9,369 nt of DNA from Megamonas hypermegale (GTDB taxonomy: Bacteria > Bacillota > Negativicutes > Selenomonadales > Selenomonadaceae). The position numbers were made by a program, and so were the translations under genes. The notes under the pieces were generated by a model that saw only the letters and a list, made by a program, of their open reading frames with translations, did not search any database and had not been told where the DNA came from. The stretch lies in contig DCFC01000033.1 of the NCBI GenBank assembly GCA_002314325.1, positions 1-9,369 of the forward strand, written 5' to 3'. Positions 5,755 through 9,369 of this stretch are shown here, in pieces; the first letter of the stretch is position 1; the number at the start of each line of letters is the position of its first letter.

Positions 5755-7482
5755 ATGCTGGATAAAAATATCGTAAAAGATATTCTTCCATATAAGAAAA
5801 CGTTAATTTTAGTTATTCTTTCCAATATAATACAGGCAACTATGATTGTTTCTATTTCATACATCATAGCGTATTTAGCCGATAAATTGCTTTTTGGTGA
5901 ACTTGGTCATAGTGCAGCAACTCCGTTTCTGGTGTTGCTGTTTTTCTTTTTTATTGTAAAAGCCGTTTTAAATTATATTAATCGTTTAAAAATGGAAGAA
6001 ATATCGTTAAAGGTGCAAAGCAGACTTCGCTATGAACTGCTGAAAGCAATGGCGCAGGATTTTAAAGCGGTGGAGAAAAAACCGGAAGGGCAGTGGCTGG
6101 CGCTTGTTACGAAAGGCGTGGATAAACTCGATACGTATCTGACGGGATTTTTGCCGCAGCTGGGCATACTGCTGACTTTTCCGGCGGTGCTTTTAATATG
6201 TGCATTTATCAGTGACTGGATATCGGGACTGATTTTTTTTGTTACGGCGCCGCTCATTCCGTTTTTTATGGTCTTAATCGGGAAAATTGCCGATAAGGAG
6301 AATAAAAAACAGTGGCACTTGTTTCAGAAACTAACCGTCTTTATGACGGATTTACTGCCGGGACTTCTGGTGGTGAAGGCGTATAATCAGACGCAAAGAC
6401 AGATTGAGCAGATGAGAGAGAACGGGGCGAAATTCAGCATGGCTACGCTGAAAGTATTGAAAATCGCGTTTCTTTCCGCTTTTATGCTGGAATTTATCGC
6501 GACAATCAGTATTGCCGTGATTGCCGTGAATATCGGTCTGCGTCTTTTGTACGGGCAGGCGGAGTTTCTGCCGGTGTTTTTCTGTCTTTTAATTGCGCCG
6601 CAGTTTTATCAGCCGTTCCGCCAGTTCGGGGCGGCGTTTCATGATGCGATGAACGGTATTACCGCCGCCAGTGAAATTTATGCTCTGGTGCAGGGGCAAG
6701 AAACGGCGGGTATAGAAAAAGAAACTGATTTCATCATGCAAAAACCGCCGCAAATAAGTTTTTATGATGTATCATATGCGTATGAAAAAAATAGGGCGGT
6801 GCTGAATAATTTAAGTTTCACGGTGGCGGCCGGCTCGCAGGTCGTGCTCACCGGTGTGAACGGAGCAGGTAAATCGACGATATTCAAACTGCTGTTGAAG
6901 CTGATTGAAGCGAAAAGCGGCAAAATCGTGATTGACGGTATGGATTTAGCCGTTATTTCCCGAAAAAAATGGCTGGATAATATCGGCTGGGTAGCGCAGG
7001 AGCCGTATGTTTTTCAGATGAGCCTGCGGGAAAATATCACTATGGGCAGACCGTGCGGTGAAGCTCGTCTGCGGGAAACGGCTCGGCTGGTAAATTTAGC
7101 GGATTTTATAAATATGCAGCCGTCCGGATACGACAGCATTGTCGGCGGCGGAATGCAGCTGAGTTCGGGGCAGAAAAGACGGCTGGGACTGGCGCGGGCA
7201 CTGCTTTATGAGCCGAAATTATTACTGCTGGATGAGCCGCTGGAAAATCTGGATGCCCGCAATGAGGAAATAATTAAAGATGTGCTGGAAAAATTGAAGG
7301 GCAAAGTTACGGTGATGATAATTGCGCACCGCCGTCAGACGATTGAGGCGGCAGATAAAATAATCATGCTGGATAAAGGTAAAATCACGGAGTACAGCGG
7401 TATAGATGAGCTAAAAAATGCAAATTTGTATTATGCTGGGCTTTTTGAACGGTCGAAAGGTGGCTGCGGATATGATAAATGA
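5755..7482 (+). CDS. cydD: ABC transporter CydD, cytochrome bd assembly
   Basis: This is one half of the heterodimeric CydDC ABC exporter required for cytochrome bd maturation. It has been described as a cysteine/glutathione exporter and more recently as a heme transporter. The 575-residue protein has an N-terminal transmembrane domain (helices at about 16-40, 57-77, 135-155, 158-178, 237-262 and 268-285). A nucleotide-binding domain follows from about 333. Walker A GVNGAGKST is at 367-375, the Q-loop Gln is 415, the signature LSSGQ is at 469-473, Walker B LLLLDEP is at 489-495 with catalytic Glu494, and the switch His is 525, so both ATP binding and hydrolysis look intact. Only 2 bases separate it from cydB. 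The nearest Shine-Dalgarno-like sequence, AAGGA at 5735-5739, is 15 bases from the ATG, so translation probably depends on coupling to cydB. Its place as the first ABC gene matches CydD. Confidence 0.94.
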   Translation: MLDKNIVKDILPYKKTLILVILSNIIQATMIVSISYIIAYLADKLLFGELGHSAATPFLVLLFFFFIVKAVLNYINRLKMEEISLKVQSRLRYELLKAMAQDFKAVEKKPEGQWLALVTKGVDKLDTYLTGFLPQLGILLTFPAVLLICAFISDWISGLIFFVTAPLIPFFMVLIGKIADKENKKQWHLFQKLTVFMTDLLPGLLVVKAYNQTQRQIEQMRENGAKFSMATLKVLKIAFLSAFMLEFIATISIAVIAVNIGLRLLYGQAEFLPVFFCLLIAPQFYQPFRQFGAAFHDAMNGITAASEIYALVQGQETAGIEKETDFIMQKPPQISFYDVSYAYEKNRAVLNNLSFTVAAGSQVVLTGVNGAGKSTIFKLLLKLIEAKSGKIVIDGMDLAVISRKKWLDNIGWVAQEPYVFQMSLRENITMGRPCGEARLRETARLVNLADFINMQPSGYDSIVGGGMQLSSGQKRRLGLARALLYEPKLLLLDEPLENLDARNEEIIKDVLEKLKGKVTVMIIAHRRQTIEAADKIIMLDKGKITEYSGIDELKNANLYYAGLFERSKGGCGYDK

Positions 7483-9163
7483 ATTGAAAATCGCATTGCG
7501 GCCGATGCTTACGGGATTGAGTGCAGCCGTTGTCGTGGGAACACTGGCGGGGCTCAGCTCCGTAAGTCTGATGGGACTGTCGGCATGGCTCATCGCTTCG
7601 GCGGCACTGCAGCCGCCGTTGTATGTTCTGTCGCTGGCGATTGTTGGCGTGCGCTTCTGCGGCATAATGCGGGCGGTACTGCGCTATCTGGAGCGGTATT
7701 TGTCGCATAAAGCGGCGTTTGCGCTGTTCACGAATTTCCGCACGAGTGTTTTGCAAAAAGTCATAGCGGCTTTGCCGTTTAAACGGCAGACCTCAAACGG
7801 CGATGCTTATACGATTATTGTGGAAGCGGTCGATAAAATCCGCGATGATTTTCTGCGGTTTTTCTTGCCGCCGTTTACGGCTTCGTTCTGCTGTTTGGCG
7901 GTGATGGTATGGGCGGATTTTTACAATGCGCTATTAGTAGGCATATTATTGGCGGCATGGCTTGTATTTATCGTCATAATGCCGCTTATAGTCTGGCAGT
8001 TTTACCGCCGGTATGAGAGAGTGCAGTCGTCACTGCCGCAGGAAGTGCTGGAATTTTATGAAGGCGGCAGAGAGATTTTTGCGTATAATTTCGGGGCAAA
8101 GAAGCTGAATAATGCAAAGCGGGCGATTGACGCATATCAGCGGCAGAGAAACGGTTATTTCCGGCTGAAAAGTAAAATCGAGCTGATATGTGAAATCTTG
8201 CTGGGTTTATTTACGATAGTGATTTTACAGACGGTAATCTGTCTGACACTGGAGCAGCAAATCAGCGCCGTTATGGCGATTGCCTTTTTGCTGACGATAC
8301 AGTCCGTTCTGGAAATTTTGGCGGCTGTTCCGGCGCTTACAGAGTATCTGGACGAAGCCAAATCTTCGCTTATTGAACTTAGACAGTTCGTGAAAGAGCC
8401 GCAGGAGGGACAGCATGAAAGTTCTAACCGGTATAAAAAAACAAAAGCCGCATTGGAACTGAAAAATATAAGCTATGGTTATAAAGAACCGCTGTGCTGC
8501 GAAATGAGTTTTTCTCTGTATAAAGGCAGGCGCACGCTTTTAGTCGGCGGCAGCGGTTGCGGCAAATCGACGCTGTTTTATCTGCTGACAAGATTGATAG
8601 AGCCTATTTGCGGGGATATGTATTTAAAAGGGAAAAATTATCCGGCGTGGGATAAACAGGCGTGGCGGGCGCATTTTGCCGCGTCGTTTCAGGAGCACCA
8701 TATATTTAATCTGTCCATACGGGATAATTTTAAAATGTTTTATCCCGATATAACGGATGAGGAAATCTATCAGGCGCTGGCGAAAGTACAGCTCACCGGT
8801 TTCGTGCAGCAATGCGGTCTGGATTACATGCTGGCGGCAGGCGGGATTAATTTGTCAGGCGGACAGAAGCACCGCATGCAGCTGGCAATAACGCTGGCGC
8901 GCCCTAAAGATATTATTCTGCTGGACGAGCCGACGGCGGGGCTGGATATCGTATCGGCGCATGAATTTTTAAAACAGCTTATGGCAGCGGATAAGGAAGC
9001 GGCGATGCTTGTAGCGTCGCACGATTTGAGCATTGCCGATTATTTTGATGATATCATCATCATGGGAGAGCGGAAGATAATCGAACAGGGAAACATAAAA
9101 GAGCTCATGAAAAATGAAAGTAGTCATCTGCATAAGATGATGAAATATAGTAATTTGATTTAA
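7472..9163 (+). CDS. cydC: ABC transporter CydC, cytochrome bd assembly
   Basis: This is the partner half of the CydDC exporter. The frame is open from 7418, but ATG 7472 is preferred because AAAGGTGG (7456-7463) lies 8 bases upstream and the overlap with cydD is then only 11 bases. That gives 563 residues. The transmembrane domain covers about 1-300. The nucleotide-binding domain from about 328 carries Walker A GGSGCGKST (359-367), Q-loop Gln407, signature LSGGQ (461-465), Walker B IILLDEP (481-487) with Glu486, and switch His517. The RYLERYLSH segment (71-79) is typical of CydC. Its Arg75-x3-His79 spacing equals that of E. coli CydC R81 and H85, which I recall as heme-contacting residues in structures. 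It is the last gene of the operon; its stop codon directly abuts the palindromic repeats, which may end the transcript. Confidence 0.94.
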   Translation: MINELKIALRPMLTGLSAAVVVGTLAGLSSVSLMGLSAWLIASAALQPPLYVLSLAIVGVRFCGIMRAVLRYLERYLSHKAAFALFTNFRTSVLQKVIAALPFKRQTSNGDAYTIIVEAVDKIRDDFLRFFLPPFTASFCCLAVMVWADFYNALLVGILLAAWLVFIVIMPLIVWQFYRRYERVQSSLPQEVLEFYEGGREIFAYNFGAKKLNNAKRAIDAYQRQRNGYFRLKSKIELICEILLGLFTIVILQTVICLTLEQQISAVMAIAFLLTIQSVLEILAAVPALTEYLDEAKSSLIELRQFVKEPQEGQHESSNRYKKTKAALELKNISYGYKEPLCCEMSFSLYKGRRTLLVGGSGCGKSTLFYLLTRLIEPICGDMYLKGKNYPAWDKQAWRAHFAASFQEHHIFNLSIRDNFKMFYPDITDEEIYQALAKVQLTGFVQQCGLDYMLAAGGINLSGGQKHRMQLAITLARPKDIILLDEPTAGLDIVSAHEFLKQLMAADKEAAMLVASHDLSIADYFDDIIIMGERKIIEQGNIKELMKNESSHLHKMMKYSNLI

Positions 9164-9263
9164 CAAAGAAAGTGCTAGTTCGGCACAATATAAGATAAAG
9201 AGAATTAATTTCTTAATTTATACTTATATTGCGCCGGGCAATTTCTATTTATCGATTTCTTTG
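9164..9263. repeat. palindromic repeat element, copy 1
   Basis: The unit runs from CAAAGAAA to TTTCTTTG, an 8-base perfect terminal inverted repeat (10 base pairs when flanking bases 9162-9171 and 9256-9265 are counted). Inside it, GTTCGGCACAATATAAG (9178-9194) faces CTTATATTGCGCCGGGC (9223-9239). These form a 17-position stem with one A-C mismatch (9185/9232) and two G-U pairs if transcribed as plus-strand RNA. An AT-rich apical part (9195-9222) can fold further. It begins at the base after the cydC stop, and its outer stem runs into TTTTT (9264-9268), so it could also act as the operon terminator. No reading frame of note is seen. It resembles a REP/MITE-like intergenic repeat, but copy number elsewhere is unknown. 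Confidence 0.75.
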
Positions 9264-9276
9264 TTTTTAAAGAAAT
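9255..9276 (+). other. small hairpin bridging copy 1 and the spacer
   Basis: ATTTCTTT (9255-9262) and AAAGAAAT (9269-9276) form a perfect 8-base-pair stem with a 6-base loop GTTTTT. Its left arm is the same TTTCTTT that closes the outer stem of copy 1, so the two pairings exclude each other. Confidence 0.45.
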
Positions 9277-9282
9277 TGAATT

Positions 9283-9369
9283 AAAGAAAGTTCTGGTTCG
9301 GCACAATATAAGATAAAGAGATTTAATTTCCTAATTTATATTTATATTGCGCCGGGCAATTTTTCTTTG
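9283..9369. repeat. palindromic repeat element, copy 2 (reaches window end)
   Basis: This is a direct repeat of copy 1 at an offset of exactly 118 bases, with 5 differences over 80 aligned bases (9165-9244 against 9283-9362) and no gap in that part. The stem arms are at 9296-9312 and 9341-9357; the A-C mismatch is kept, and c9223 is t9341 here. The 3' side is shorter than in copy 1, going almost straight from GGGCAATT to TTTCTTTG. The element, or a further copy, may continue past the window. Confidence 0.72.

Noticed and set aside
7418..7471. Upstream ATG start for CydC
   Set aside because: It would overlap cydD by 65 bases and add an atypical N-terminus, whereas ATG 7472 has AAAGGTGG at proper spacing.
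9164..9369. CRISPR-like array
   Set aside because: Only two units, each about 90-100 bases and themselves palindromic, separated by a 19-base AT-rich spacer; no cas genes.

Overview
The window looks like chromosomal DNA of a low-to-moderate GC Firmicute. Coding DNA is of mixed composition, intergenic DNA is strongly AT-rich, Shine-Dalgarno sequences are strong (AGGAGG type), and TTG is probably used as a start codon in two genes. A cydABDC operon with a short-Q-loop CydA, in a setting that otherwise looks fermentative, fits an anaerobe or microaerophile such as a member of the Negativicutes. That placement is inference from style and content, because no rRNA or marker gene is present.

Layout. 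Positions 1-187 are an AT-rich leader with a possible 25-codon mini-ORF and a promoter. A crotonase-fold enzyme follows on the plus strand (188-961). It resembles PaaG-type enoyl-CoA isomerases more than hydratases. Next is a secreted protein with an RsiV-like DUF3298 domain (1030-1680). A strong bidirectional hairpin terminator (1686-1727) separates it from a convergent minus-strand pair: a membrane-anchored alpha/beta hydrolase (2256-3209) and, downstream of it, a small multi-pass membrane protein of unknown function (1732-2232). A 177-base divergent intergenic region (3210-3386) carries a near-consensus Fur-type box and candidate promoters, and leads into cydA.

The second half is one compact operon, cydA-cydB-cydD-cydC (3387-9163). 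Genes overlap or are separated by 2 bases, which implies translational coupling. CydA and CydB form the cytochrome bd quinol oxidase. CydD and CydC form the heterodimeric ABC transporter needed to assemble it. Together they provide high-affinity oxygen reduction at the membrane. The Fur-type box suggests that production of this heme-rich oxidase is tied to iron supply.

Directly after the cydC stop codon lie two tandem copies of a palindromic element of about 90-100 bases (9164-9263 and 9283-9369). Each can fold into a long hairpin, and the second copy reaches the end of the window. This repeat pair and the Fur-type box are the most interesting non-coding signals. I found no evidence of a novel multi-gene system, mobile element with a transposase, CRISPR array, tRNA or rRNA.
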